From the NCBI GenBank assembly GCA_947498325.1, contig CANMKE010000015.1, positions 55,784 through 119,783 on the forward strand: 64,000 nucleotides of DNA, given 5' to 3'. The DNA is from an uncultured Persicobacter sp. (GTDB lineage Bacteria > Bacteroidota > Bacteroidia > Cytophagales > Cyclobacteriaceae). Made by a program: the position numbers and the translations under genes. The notes under the pieces are model-generated. The model had not been told where the DNA came from, made no database searches, and was given only the letters and a program-made list of their open reading frames with translations. Positions 46,401-54,260 of the stretch are shown here, in pieces (the first letter of the stretch is position 1; each line of letters opens with the position of its first letter).

Positions 46401-46761
46401 TGAAGTTCGTTTGCCCCCCGATCGTGTATTGATTGCCATTGAGCCCTACATTACTCTGGCGCAAATCATCTTCGGAGTTATAAAGAAAAATTTTGATTTT
46501 GGAATAGGGCGAATAGCCTATGGCATCGGTCATTTTGTCGAATTCCTTTTCAAGATATTCTATGCCGAGTTTAGCCGTTTTCTGGCCCCCTTCATAATAA
46601 AAGATATCGAAGTTGTCGGTACTGTAATACTGCCACTTTTTCACCTTGTACTGGATCCTGTTTTTACCGAACTGATCGCGCAATGCCTGCGCATCGGCAG
46701 TCAGGTTCAACTGAAAAAATAGAGATGCAAAAAGTGCACAAATTAATAGGCGATGATACAT
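43465..46761 (-). CDS. Large exported pseudopeptidase / TolB-like propeller / outer-membrane barrel protein
   Basis: From ATG 46761 the protein is 1098 residues. After a signal peptide (LLICALFASLFFQLNLTADA) comes a peptidase-MA/gluzincin-like domain, residues about 30-270. Where active members have HExxH this protein reads LYNVGKLL (residues 142-146), and where they have a W-x-x-E-G motif it reads TWFVTGASAY (172-181). The zinc and general-base residues are therefore absent. A six-bladed TolB-like propeller follows (ISPDGSKMAYAV, FIPNTNSIVFAS). A Lys/Glu-rich linker then leads to a C-terminal bacterial surface antigen (BamA/D15-like) barrel ending in RLSISIGYDF. The later ATG is preferred because the longer frame adds 22 residues before the signal peptide. 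It is presumably an outer-membrane protein with a periplasmic or surface head. Function is unknown. Confidence 0.8.
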   Translation of the reverse strand: MYHRLLICALFASLFFQLNLTADAQALRDQFGKNRIQYKVKKWQYYSTDNFDIFYYEGGQKTAKLGIEYLEKEFDKMTDAIGYSPYSKIKIFLYNSEDDLRQSNVGLNGNQYTIGGQTNFTKSHVEMAVPGTMTEYRETLLYNVGKLLVEDMMFGGSLAEMFQSAYLLHLPTWFVTGASAYISKGWSVEMDDFVRELILSKDFKRVNSYSGPEAELLGQSIWNFIAERYGKANLSNILNLTRIIRNEERSIVSTLGISYPEFIAEWQRFYTDMSANVVGTYQMPADHLAITSKNGQSKAYDNIRISPDGSKMAYAVNKSGKYNVVIREIASGKEKVILKTGFKVVNQQVKGQLPLVSWKDDDQLGIIYLKKGQSYLQMYSLSSKSFLERPLNRINNVTAFDIKKDSNVGVIAGDRKGRNGLFLVSLKRFSLRMITKDLYDDRQPRFIPNTNSIVFASNRVSDTLSVKEGELLNMPESYNIFLYNLDTTRKVLTRVTRNIGKNMQPVPVSDRYFYYLSDQQGIRNLYRYDLENQLYQQVSNYAVSIHDYDIGPDNNFSFIAKKGDQDFIYYQANAPLGQSIFTPATGRRQLLNAKKVRNKLIMRKKEAIADSLRRVEQELEKFNETLRSPSSLQLDSLSKALTAPDQLDSTGLNTSSYIEEEQGLINTDDYEFDVAGPPVAKKRESFLTKYRLMRRDSEVLGPENYETYFRMNNLLTSFVIDPLMGFGVQMEAEMTDLLEDHRFYGGFVMATDFRSGSFFAEYEYLKHFLDYRLRYDRRVLNMMTQDFTDHQYRQNKIDASVSLPLSVSSRVTLASVLNHTYWVDRSADNLISPPLVPTSEPQNIYLGLKAEYVFDNTTSTGLNLREGMRFRGGVEAYSSVYGDLRNYGKMDLDFRNYFKIHREIVLATRLYYGRFFGPGSKSFLLGGVNNWLFNRTDNAGLDAESGDPLYFKQDVNNSDVLFAEYVTDLRGFNYNTFNGSNVLLANAELRIPLIRYLSKEPISSNFLRNLQFIGFFDIGSSWTGPSAFARENNINTDVVNGGPFEGKINNFKNPWLYSYGTGVRTSMLGYFVRFDVAWATEDYQQRKPRLSISIGYDF

Positions 46762-47034
46762 AGGATTTTTTGTAGGTTTACTAAATGCGAGAGAGAACCT
46801 ATCGATGCTATTGATGAATTCATTCAAATCATAAAAAACAATGAAAACCTACACCTAAAAACATTAAAATCTCATTCTCAGGCCATAATAGTTTCACTCT
46901 CAATTGTTTTTTACGAATGAATAATTGTTAACGTTGACCACAACGGCCCACATAAAACAATAAAAAATAAAAAAAGAACAAAAACTACCTATTTAAGCAT
47001 TTTATCAATATTTCATTGGCCCATACATCTATTT

Positions 47035-48075
47035 TTAAGATTTGAAATACCTTAAAATACTGACTTCTTCAGAGATAGGCTTTTGATGCAATAAGAGCGA
47101 CTTTAGCGCTGCCCCAAAATAAGGCGCCAAAGAAACCCCTTTAGACCCCAAACCACCAAAAATATAAATATTTGAATATTCAGGATGCTGACCAACAAAT
47201 GGGCGACGGTCTTTTGTTGCAGGACGGACCCCCGCCTGATGCTTCACCAACTCAAAGGGTAATTGCCAAAAGGCCGCCAGTTTTTCGGTGATTATCCGTT
47301 TGCCTTTTTCCGTGATCGCATTACTCAGGTCTGCGTGGTCATAGGTAGAGCCTGTTTTATATAAACCGTTCCCCATTGGCAACACAAAAACGCCTTTATT
47401 ATATATTTTTTCCAGTTCACGATCCGATTTAAACATCAAAACTTCCCCGCGTACAGGTCGGAAAGGAAGCCAATTCCAGTACTGACTTTCTGCCACCGAT
47501 TTCCCTTGTGCGTAAATAATCCCTTTGGCGGTATACCCCTTATATTTTACGCCTTCGGAACTATGATGCAACTCCTGTTCATCAAACACCTCTTCAAGGT
47601 AATCCTCCCCCAAATATGTTCGATAGGCATCCAGTAAAGGATTTAAATCAGCCCAGCCCGACTGCAACATCGAAACACCTCCTATAGGCGCATGAATCCC
47701 CTCTTCAGCCACGGCATTCAGATTTTCAATAAAAGGTTCGTAACGGTGATCCGCACTTTTTCCGCTTAAATCATTCTGATCGGCAATTTCGGCATATGGT
47801 CGGTAAATCGATATTGGATGAAGAAAATGGGTTTTCGTTGCCGATTCCATCTCCCTGTAAAAAGGCCAAAGGTAAGGAAAGAGCTCCTCGGCCTTCCACG
47901 AGAGTACAATTTTTCGCCCTGTCAATGGGTTCAGCAAGCCTCCTGCCACCCGCGACGAACTGTTTTGATCTGTTTTGTTGATGACAAGCACACGGCAGCC
48001 CTCCGCTTTCAGTTGAAAGCTGAGTACTGTACCTGCGATTCCTTGCCCGATAATAATGTAATCGTAAGATTGCAT
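47035..48075 (-). CDS. FAD-dependent oxidoreductase of the DAO family
   Basis: The 346-residue protein has an N-terminal FAD loop DYIIIGQGIAGTVLSF (GxGxxG at residues 10-15). DAO-family features follow, including SSSRVAGGLLNPLTGRKI, a middle RPVRGEVLMF and the C-terminal GVRPATKDRRPFVGQHP and IYIFGGLGSKGVSLAP. The pattern resembles glycine oxidase and the MnmC C-terminal domain, but without the methyltransferase half. The substrate is undetermined. It is divergent from the MBL hydrolase gene. Confidence 0.85.
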   Translation of the reverse strand: MQSYDYIIIGQGIAGTVLSFQLKAEGCRVLVINKTDQNSSSRVAGGLLNPLTGRKIVLSWKAEELFPYLWPFYREMESATKTHFLHPISIYRPYAEIADQNDLSGKSADHRYEPFIENLNAVAEEGIHAPIGGVSMLQSGWADLNPLLDAYRTYLGEDYLEEVFDEQELHHSSEGVKYKGYTAKGIIYAQGKSVAESQYWNWLPFRPVRGEVLMFKSDRELEKIYNKGVFVLPMGNGLYKTGSTYDHADLSNAITEKGKRIITEKLAAFWQLPFELVKHQAGVRPATKDRRPFVGQHPEYSNIYIFGGLGSKGVSLAPYFGAALKSLLLHQKPISEEVSILRYFKS

Positions 48076-48143
48076 AGTATATTGTTTGAGATTATGGTTT
48101 TTGCCGATTAATGAAGAAATTTAGGGCTAAATATTTAAAAGTT

Positions 48144-48782
48144 ATGCAAATCAAAGTTTTTCCATTCAATGCTTTTTCTGAAAACACCTATATCCTTTAT
48201 GACGACACCAAAGAGGCCGTCATTATTGATCCGGGTTGCTACACAGAAGAGGAGCAAGAAACCCTTCAAGACTTTATTGAGGCTGAAGGTTTAAAAGTTG
48301 TTGCACTGCTGAACACCCACGCGCATGTTGACCACGTTCTGGGCAACGCATTCGTTAAGCGTACTTACGGCGTAAAATTACACCTGCACGCCGACGACTA
48401 CCCGACGCTGGCATCTGTTGATGAATACGCCGGCATGTGGGGATTCGAAAACTATGAACCCGCTACTGCCGACGAAACCCTCACCGACGGGCAAGAATTC
48501 ACCTTCGGAGAAACCACTTTAAAAGTACTTTTTGTTCCTGGCCACTGCCCTGGCCATGTGGCTTTTTATCACGACGACAGCCAGCAGGTGATTGGTGGCG
48601 ACTGCTTATTCCACCGCGGAATTGGCCGTACAGACCTCCCTGGAGGGAACATCATGAAATTGGGCAAATCTTTGCGGGAGAAGTTGTATATGCTTCCCGA
48701 TGAAACGATCGTGTATCCTGGTCATGGGCTGACCACCACGATTGGCGAAGAAAAAGCCCACAATCCATTTATCAGAAAATAA
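48144..48782 (+). CDS. MBL-fold metallo-hydrolase (glyoxalase II-like)
   Basis: From ATG 48144 the 212-residue protein has the zinc-binding LLNTHAHVDHVLGN (His59, His61, Asp63, His64). Further ligands lie in VPGHCPGHVAFY, GGDCLFHRGIG and YPGHG. Stand-alone proteins of this group hydrolyse thioesters or act like hydroxyacylglutathione hydrolase; the substrate is not decided. I prefer 48144 over 48111, whose extra residues (MKKFRAKYLKV) are unlike the family. It ends 8 bp before pssA. Confidence 0.88.
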   Translation: MQIKVFPFNAFSENTYILYDDTKEAVIIDPGCYTEEEQETLQDFIEAEGLKVVALLNTHAHVDHVLGNAFVKRTYGVKLHLHADDYPTLASVDEYAGMWGFENYEPATADETLTDGQEFTFGETTLKVLFVPGHCPGHVAFYHDDSQQVIGGDCLFHRGIGRTDLPGGNIMKLGKSLREKLYMLPDETIVYPGHGLTTTIGEEKAHNPFIRK

Positions 48783-48790
48783 GATACGTT

Positions 48791-49492
48791 TTGAAAATTT
48801 TCAACATACCCAATACCCTCACCTGTGGTAACCTTACCTCGGGCTGTGTGGGTATTGTCATGGCATTCCACGGCAATTTGCTGTGGGCTGCCGCTTTAAT
48901 TTGGATAGGCGCCATTTTCGATTTTTTCGATGGCTTCTCTGCCCGCCTGTTAAAACAATTCTCGCCAATTGGTGGTGATTTGGACTCGCTTGCAGATATG
49001 GTAACTTTCGGGGTACTGCCATCGGTTATCTACTTTCAGTTGCTCAGCAATATTGAACACCTGCCAAGTTACCTGCCCTACCTGGCCTTTATTATGGCGG
49101 CATTCTCTGCATTGCGCCTGGCAAAATTCAATGTCGATGATCGGCAAACCACATCATTCGTTGGACTGCCAACACCTGCCAACGCAATATTCGTCAGCGC
49201 TTTACCTTTTATACTCTCTGATAATATCCTGAATGCGCAAAATTGGCTCTTAAATCCTTATTTGCTATTGATTTTGGTGGTTATTTTCTCTTTCTTATTG
49301 ATTGCTGAAATTCCAATGTTTGCCCTCAAGTTCAAAACTTACGGATGGAAAGGCAATGAGATAATTTACAGCTTCCTGCTGATTTCCGCCATTGCCATTG
49401 TGGCACTGAAAGTTGCCAGTATTCCATTTATCATTTTATTGTATATTCTAATTTCAGTGATTAGAGCTGTTGGCAAGCCCAAGCAAGCTTAA
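48791..49492 (+). CDS. pssA: CDP-diacylglycerol-serine O-phosphatidyltransferase
   Basis: PssA makes phosphatidylserine, the precursor of phosphatidylethanolamine. The CDP-alcohol phosphatidyltransferase motif D-x2-D-G-x2-A-R-x8-G-x3-D-x3-D is complete (Asp44, Asp47, Gly48, Ala51, Arg52, Gly61, Asp65, Asp69). About six to eight membrane helices are present, and the length is 233. The start is a TTG at 48791 since no ATG or GTG lies in frame between the stop of the MBL gene and the conserved IPNTLTCGN; alternatively it starts inside the MBL gene. It is followed by porU after 17 bp. Confidence 0.93.
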   Translation: MKIFNIPNTLTCGNLTSGCVGIVMAFHGNLLWAAALIWIGAIFDFFDGFSARLLKQFSPIGGDLDSLADMVTFGVLPSVIYFQLLSNIEHLPSYLPYLAFIMAAFSALRLAKFNVDDRQTTSFVGLPTPANAIFVSALPFILSDNILNAQNWLLNPYLLLILVVIFSFLLIAEIPMFALKFKTYGWKGNEIIYSFLLISAIAIVALKVASIPFIILLYILISVIRAVGKPKQA

Positions 49493-49509
49493 CAACACCC
49501 CTACTTCAT

Positions 49510-52500
49510 ATGTACACCAGCATGGATCAAAAACTTCAACATATTCCGTTCCTTACTTTTTTCATTGCCCTGATCATGGTCATTATGGGAACCTCCACTG
49601 CTTTTGCCGAGGGCGTTTCACAGCTTTCCACAGGAAAGTGGGTGAAGCTTAAGGTAACGCGGAATGGGGTTTATAAAGTAGATCGGAATATGTTGGCCTC
49701 CATGGGTTTTGATGTCGATCAGCTCGACCCGCGAAAACTGGCCGTTTACGGAAAACCTGGTGGCATGCTTCCTCAGCCCAACGACCAAAACCAAATTGAC
49801 CAACTTGCTGAAATGGCTATTGAGGTTACGGGCGAGCAAGATGGCCGATTTGACAACACCGACCTGTTACTGTTTTATGCTGAAGGTCCCGATCGCATAT
49901 ATTACGATGATGCCTCAGATTTTATCAGTACCGAAAAAAACCTTTACAGCCGTGACGCTTATGTGTTCCTGACCCTGAAAGCGGAAACAGGCAAAAGGCT
50001 CTCCACTTCCGAAGACCAACAGACTGGAACAATTTTCAATACCTTTACGGAAGTAATCGCCCATGAAGAAGAAACCTATAACCTGCTGGGGGAATCTGGC
50101 AGAATGTGGTTTGGTGAACGCTTTGCCGAGCAAGGAAGCAAAACCCTGGATTTTAACGTCGCTGGCCTCTCCTCTGACGGTACACTAAGTGTAGAGCTGC
50201 GGACCTTAAACACCACCTTTGGCAGCTCCGATTTTAATGTTGCTGTAAATGGCAACGCCCTGGGCACACTAAAAGTAGATGGAATTTCTGATGCTTCATA
50301 CAGCGATAAAGGCATTTTGGGGCAGGGCTATTTTTCGGCACCCTCCGTACTGGTGGTCGATCCAAACTCACAGGCACTCAATTTCACCATTACATTGAGC
50401 TCCTCCAACCAGCCTAACCGCTACTATGGCTACCTCGATGCACTCGGCATTAATGTAGAAAGAAAACTTCAGCTGTATGATGGCATGACGGTCTTTAGCC
50501 AAAAAAGAGCCGTCGGTCAGGAATTCCAGCAATACCAAGTGGCCAATGCCAACAGCAACACACAGGTTTGGAACGTTACCGATTTCCAAAACGCCAGCAA
50601 TCAAAATGCTCACCTGAGTGGGGCAACTCTTACTTTCGGAACAAATGGCACGGCTTGGCAACAATTTGTGGCTTTCAACCCTTCGGAGAGCCTCACACCC
50701 GAATTTATCGAGGATTTACCTGCCTCCGATCTACGTTCACGAACCAATGTCGATCTGATCATTATCAGCCCTGCTGAATTTATGAGCGCGGCAACAGAAC
50801 TCGCCAAACACCGCACTGCCCAAGGGCTTGCCGTACAGGTCGCCGACCTCGCCAACATCTACAATGAGTTCTCTTTCGGAGCCCAGGATATATCAGCAAT
50901 CCGGAATTACGCCCGATATGTTTATGAAAAAGGAAACCATCAGTTAAAATATTTACTGCTCTTCGGCGATTGCTCTTTTGATTATTTAGACCGATCGTCC
51001 AAAGACACCAATTTCGTTCCCGTTTACGAATCCCGAAACTCCACTCACCCGATTTACTCTCATAGCTCGGATGATTACTTCGGCTTTCTTGAAGCCAATG
51101 AAGGAGCGTGGGAAGAAAACAGAAGTGGCGATCATACCCTTGAGATCGGTATTGGCCGACTGCCTGTGCAAACACTCGAGGAAGCCAATATCCTGGTGCA
51201 GAAACTTAAAAACTACGATCAGTCCCCAATGGGTGACTGGAAATCAAAGGTGATTTATGTGGCCGACGACGGCGACAACAACCTGCATCAAAAGCAAGCC
51301 AATGAAATCGCTCAGTTGGTACATCAGGAAGCCCCTGCCTTCTGCCCTGAAAAAATATTCCTTGATGCACATATCCGTGACAGTGGAAACAGAGGCCGAT
51401 CTGCTGCTACAGAGAAAGCCATTCAGAAGGCTTTTCATGATGGTGCATTTCTGATCAGCTATCAGGGCCACGGGAGTTTTGACCAGTGGGCCAACGAGAA
51501 TATCTTTACCATTCCTCATATTTATGAGCTGAACAATAGCGAACATCTGCCAATTGTAATCACGGCAACCTGTGATTTTGGTGTTTACGATCACCCCAAT
51601 ATTGAAAGTGGGGCGGAATTATTGGTCAAAAGGGCTGAAGGTGGCGCTATTGCAATGGTGACCACCACCAGGAAGGTCTTCGCCTCTACCAACCAAAAAC
51701 TGAATATTGCCTTTACGCATGCGCTTTTTCAGCGCCAGCAGGATGGCAGCCGTCCGCGCCTCGGGGATGTGATCCGAATGACAAAAAATAACGCCCTCGA
51801 AGGGGCAGTCAATCGAAATTTTGCACTTCTCGGCGATCCGTCCATGCCTTTGGGTACAGCGAAGCAGGAGGTTCAATTCAATACCATCAATGGTCAAAGC
51901 ATTGATCAATTACCAAATATTGCGGCATTGGACCATGTACATATCGAGGGGCAGGTAAATAAAGCTGATGGGGTGATTAATCCTCAGTTTAGTGGTATCG
52001 TTAATGTGAAATTGTTTGACAAAGCATTGCAGGAAGAAACCCTGGGCTTTCGTGACCCAAAAATGATTTATGATGTTTATGAAAACAGCCTTTTTAATGG
52101 GCAGGCTACTGTTAAGAATGGTTTATTTTCTGTGGACTTTGTGGTCCCAAAAAATATCATCTATAAAAAAGACCTGGGAATTTTACAGGCCTATGCCTAT
52201 GACAATACCGATCAGCAAGATGCCCTCGGAGGCACTAACCACCTGACTATCGGTGGAACTTCCGACCAGCCTGCCGTAGCCGAAAGGAAACCAGAAATCA
52301 ATTTATTTATCAACGATACCCTATTTGCCGAAGGAGGCATGACTCCTCAGGATTTCAGCCTGATCGGCCAACTGAAATCACCGGTAGGCATACAGATTTC
52401 CCCGAACAATATCGGGCAAAATCCTACCGCCAAACTGGATGATCAAGCGCCTGAGCCATTGAATAAATTCATCCGCTCTGCCGTGGATGATTACACCACT

Positions 52501-52935
52501 GCCTGGATTGATTACCCCTTTGAAGGATTGCAGGAAGGACCGCATCAAATTACGGTAAAGGCATATGATAATACGAATCAAATGGCCGAAGGGACACTCC
52601 GTTTTATGGTCACACAACAGGGGCAACTGATATTAAAAAACCTGATCAACTATCCGAATCCATTCAAAACAGCGACCACCTTTCGCTTTGAGCACAATGC
52701 TATTGGGGCTCCGCTTGATGTTACCGTGACCATCTACAACCAACAGGGCCAACGTGTTAGTCAAATATTTAAGAGCTTTGATCACGCATCCTCAACAGTT
52801 GAGCTTGAGCAGTGGAACCCGACCAACACTAATGTTGTCTTAACAACAGGAATGTACCTGTTTAAACTTCAGGTGGTAAATCATGACAATGGCGCTAAGG
52901 CTGAAAACTTCAACAGATTTATTTATATACCATAA
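49510..52935 (+). CDS. porU: Type IX secretion system sortase PorU
   Basis: PorU is a gingipain-family (C25) outer-membrane sortase that cuts the C-terminal signal of type IX substrates and attaches lipid-linked carriers. The 1141-residue protein has a signal peptide (LTFFIALIMVIMGTSTAFA). The N-terminal domain starts WVKLKVTRNGVYKVDRNML. The C25 catalytic region has SYQGHGSFDQW (His654) and TATCDFGVYDHP (Cys688). A C-terminal Ig-like/CTD-type segment (LINYPNPFKTATTFRFEH) ends in LFKLQVVN. It is followed by porV, as in Porphyromonas and other Bacteroidota. The start could be ATG 49510 or 49522. Confidence 0.93.
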   Translation: MYTSMDQKLQHIPFLTFFIALIMVIMGTSTAFAEGVSQLSTGKWVKLKVTRNGVYKVDRNMLASMGFDVDQLDPRKLAVYGKPGGMLPQPNDQNQIDQLAEMAIEVTGEQDGRFDNTDLLLFYAEGPDRIYYDDASDFISTEKNLYSRDAYVFLTLKAETGKRLSTSEDQQTGTIFNTFTEVIAHEEETYNLLGESGRMWFGERFAEQGSKTLDFNVAGLSSDGTLSVELRTLNTTFGSSDFNVAVNGNALGTLKVDGISDASYSDKGILGQGYFSAPSVLVVDPNSQALNFTITLSSSNQPNRYYGYLDALGINVERKLQLYDGMTVFSQKRAVGQEFQQYQVANANSNTQVWNVTDFQNASNQNAHLSGATLTFGTNGTAWQQFVAFNPSESLTPEFIEDLPASDLRSRTNVDLIIISPAEFMSAATELAKHRTAQGLAVQVADLANIYNEFSFGAQDISAIRNYARYVYEKGNHQLKYLLLFGDCSFDYLDRSSKDTNFVPVYESRNSTHPIYSHSSDDYFGFLEANEGAWEENRSGDHTLEIGIGRLPVQTLEEANILVQKLKNYDQSPMGDWKSKVIYVADDGDNNLHQKQANEIAQLVHQEAPAFCPEKIFLDAHIRDSGNRGRSAATEKAIQKAFHDGAFLISYQGHGSFDQWANENIFTIPHIYELNNSEHLPIVITATCDFGVYDHPNIESGAELLVKRAEGGAIAMVTTTRKVFASTNQKLNIAFTHALFQRQQDGSRPRLGDVIRMTKNNALEGAVNRNFALLGDPSMPLGTAKQEVQFNTINGQSIDQLPNIAALDHVHIEGQVNKADGVINPQFSGIVNVKLFDKALQEETLGFRDPKMIYDVYENSLFNGQATVKNGLFSVDFVVPKNIIYKKDLGILQAYAYDNTDQQDALGGTNHLTIGGTSDQPAVAERKPEINLFINDTLFAEGGMTPQDFSLIGQLKSPVGIQISPNNIGQNPTAKLDDQAPEPLNKFIRSAVDDYTTAWIDYPFEGLQEGPHQITVKAYDNTNQMAEGTLRFMVTQQGQLILKNLINYPNPFKTATTFRFEHNAIGAPLDVTVTIYNQQGQRVSQIFKSFDHASSTVELEQWNPTNTNVVLTTGMYLFKLQVVNHDNGAKAENFNRFIYIP

Positions 52936-53005
52936 AATTAGTTATCTTGTGGATTATAGATTGCTGTTTCAAAAATAATTCTTTGACAACCTATTGAATT
53001 TTTCA

Positions 53006-54193
53006 ATGAAAAAATACTGTTCAATATATCTCTTTTTTTTAGCACTGATCATTAGCCCTTTATGCGCTGATGCACAAAATATCGGTGGCGGTGGTGGCTC
53101 CAACACATCAGGTCAAGAAGGCGGTGGTGTGATTAATACAGCGATGCCATTTTTAATTATTTCACCAGATGCCCGATCGGCAGCCCTCGGTGATATGGGT
53201 GCTGCAACATCAGCTGATGGTGCTTCTGCCTTCTGGAACCCCGGAAAGTTTGCCTTTATCGATCAGGATTTTGCAGCCTCTTTGTCCTACACTCCTTGGC
53301 TTGGTAAAATCACCAATGATATGTCCATCTCTTATTTGAGTGGATTCAAAAAAATTACCCGTGAGCAACTGATCTCTTTTTCCCTGACTTATTTTAATAT
53401 GGGATCGATAGATTTTGTTGATGACAACGGAAACCAGAACCTTCCTCAGGGGCGCCCAAGAGATTATAACATTCAAGTGGGCTACTCTCGAATGCTGACC
53501 CAGAGTTCTGGTATTGGAGTCAATTTACGCTATGTACGTTCCAACCTCGGGGCAACGCCAGTAAATGGCGATATTCAGCCTGCACAAACGGTGGCAGCCG
53601 ACGTGGGTTACTACTACAAGAAAAAATTCAAAAAGAGCCTGAAGAAAAGTGATATTGCCTTCGGAGCCGTGATCAGTAATGTTGGGGCCAAGGTAACTTA
53701 CCTTGGGGAAGATCAGGAACAATTCATTCCTACCAACTTGCGCCTTGGTTCTGTTTACTCTTTCAGCCTCGATCCTTACAACCGCCTAAGCTTCGGCTTA
53801 GAGTTTAACAAATTGTTGGTACCGACACCTCAGCGTGATTCTACTGGCATTGCGATCATCAGTGATAAAAATGTGGTGAGTGGGATTTTCTCCTCATTCA
53901 CTGACGCGCCAGGTGGCTTTGGTGAAGAAATCTCAGAAATCAAAGTACAGGCAAGTATGGAGTACTGGTACCGCGAAATGTTCGCTGCCCGCCTTGGTTA
54001 TCAGTATGAAGACCCAAGCAAAGGTAACCGTACTTACATGACATTGGGTGTTGGCTTTTACTACAATGTATTCGGCCTGGATGCTGCCTACCTTGTGCCA
54101 TTCACCCGCGAAAATCCATTGGCTGAAACACTGAGATTTACGCTCAGTTTTGAGTTCAATAAAAATGACAATTCTAATTCCATCAGGGATTAA
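53006..54193 (+). CDS. porV: Type IX secretion system outer-membrane protein PorV
   Basis: PorV is a FadL-like 14-stranded barrel that carries type IX substrates to PorU. The protein has a signal peptide (CSIYLFFLALIISPLCADA), a Gly-rich stretch, and the family signature PFLIISPDARSAALGDMGAA followed by WNPGKFAF. The C-terminus LRFTLSFEF fits an outer-membrane barrel. I place the start at ATG 53006, with the alternative 12 bp upstream. It lies 70 bp after porU, in line with the conserved order, and ends at a terminator. Confidence 0.92.
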   Translation: MKKYCSIYLFFLALIISPLCADAQNIGGGGGSNTSGQEGGGVINTAMPFLIISPDARSAALGDMGAATSADGASAFWNPGKFAFIDQDFAASLSYTPWLGKITNDMSISYLSGFKKITREQLISFSLTYFNMGSIDFVDDNGNQNLPQGRPRDYNIQVGYSRMLTQSSGIGVNLRYVRSNLGATPVNGDIQPAQTVAADVGYYYKKKFKKSLKKSDIAFGAVISNVGAKVTYLGEDQEQFIPTNLRLGSVYSFSLDPYNRLSFGLEFNKLLVPTPQRDSTGIAIISDKNVVSGIFSSFTDAPGGFGEEISEIKVQASMEYWYREMFAARLGYQYEDPSKGNRTYMTLGVGFYYNVFGLDAAYLVPFTRENPLAETLRFTLSFEFNKNDNSNSIRD

Positions 54194-54211
54194 TTCTTCG
54201 GAAAAACTATA

Positions 54212-54247
54212 AAAGGGACGGTGAAAGGATTTTCATCGTCCTTTCTT
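54212..54247 (+). terminator. Terminator after porV
   Basis: A stem formed by AAAGGGACGGTGAAA and TTTTCATCGTCCTTT (one bulge, one wobble) is followed by a T-rich run. It closes the porV transcript just before the M16-like gene. Confidence 0.65.
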
Positions 54248-54260
54248 TATTTTAGCATTT

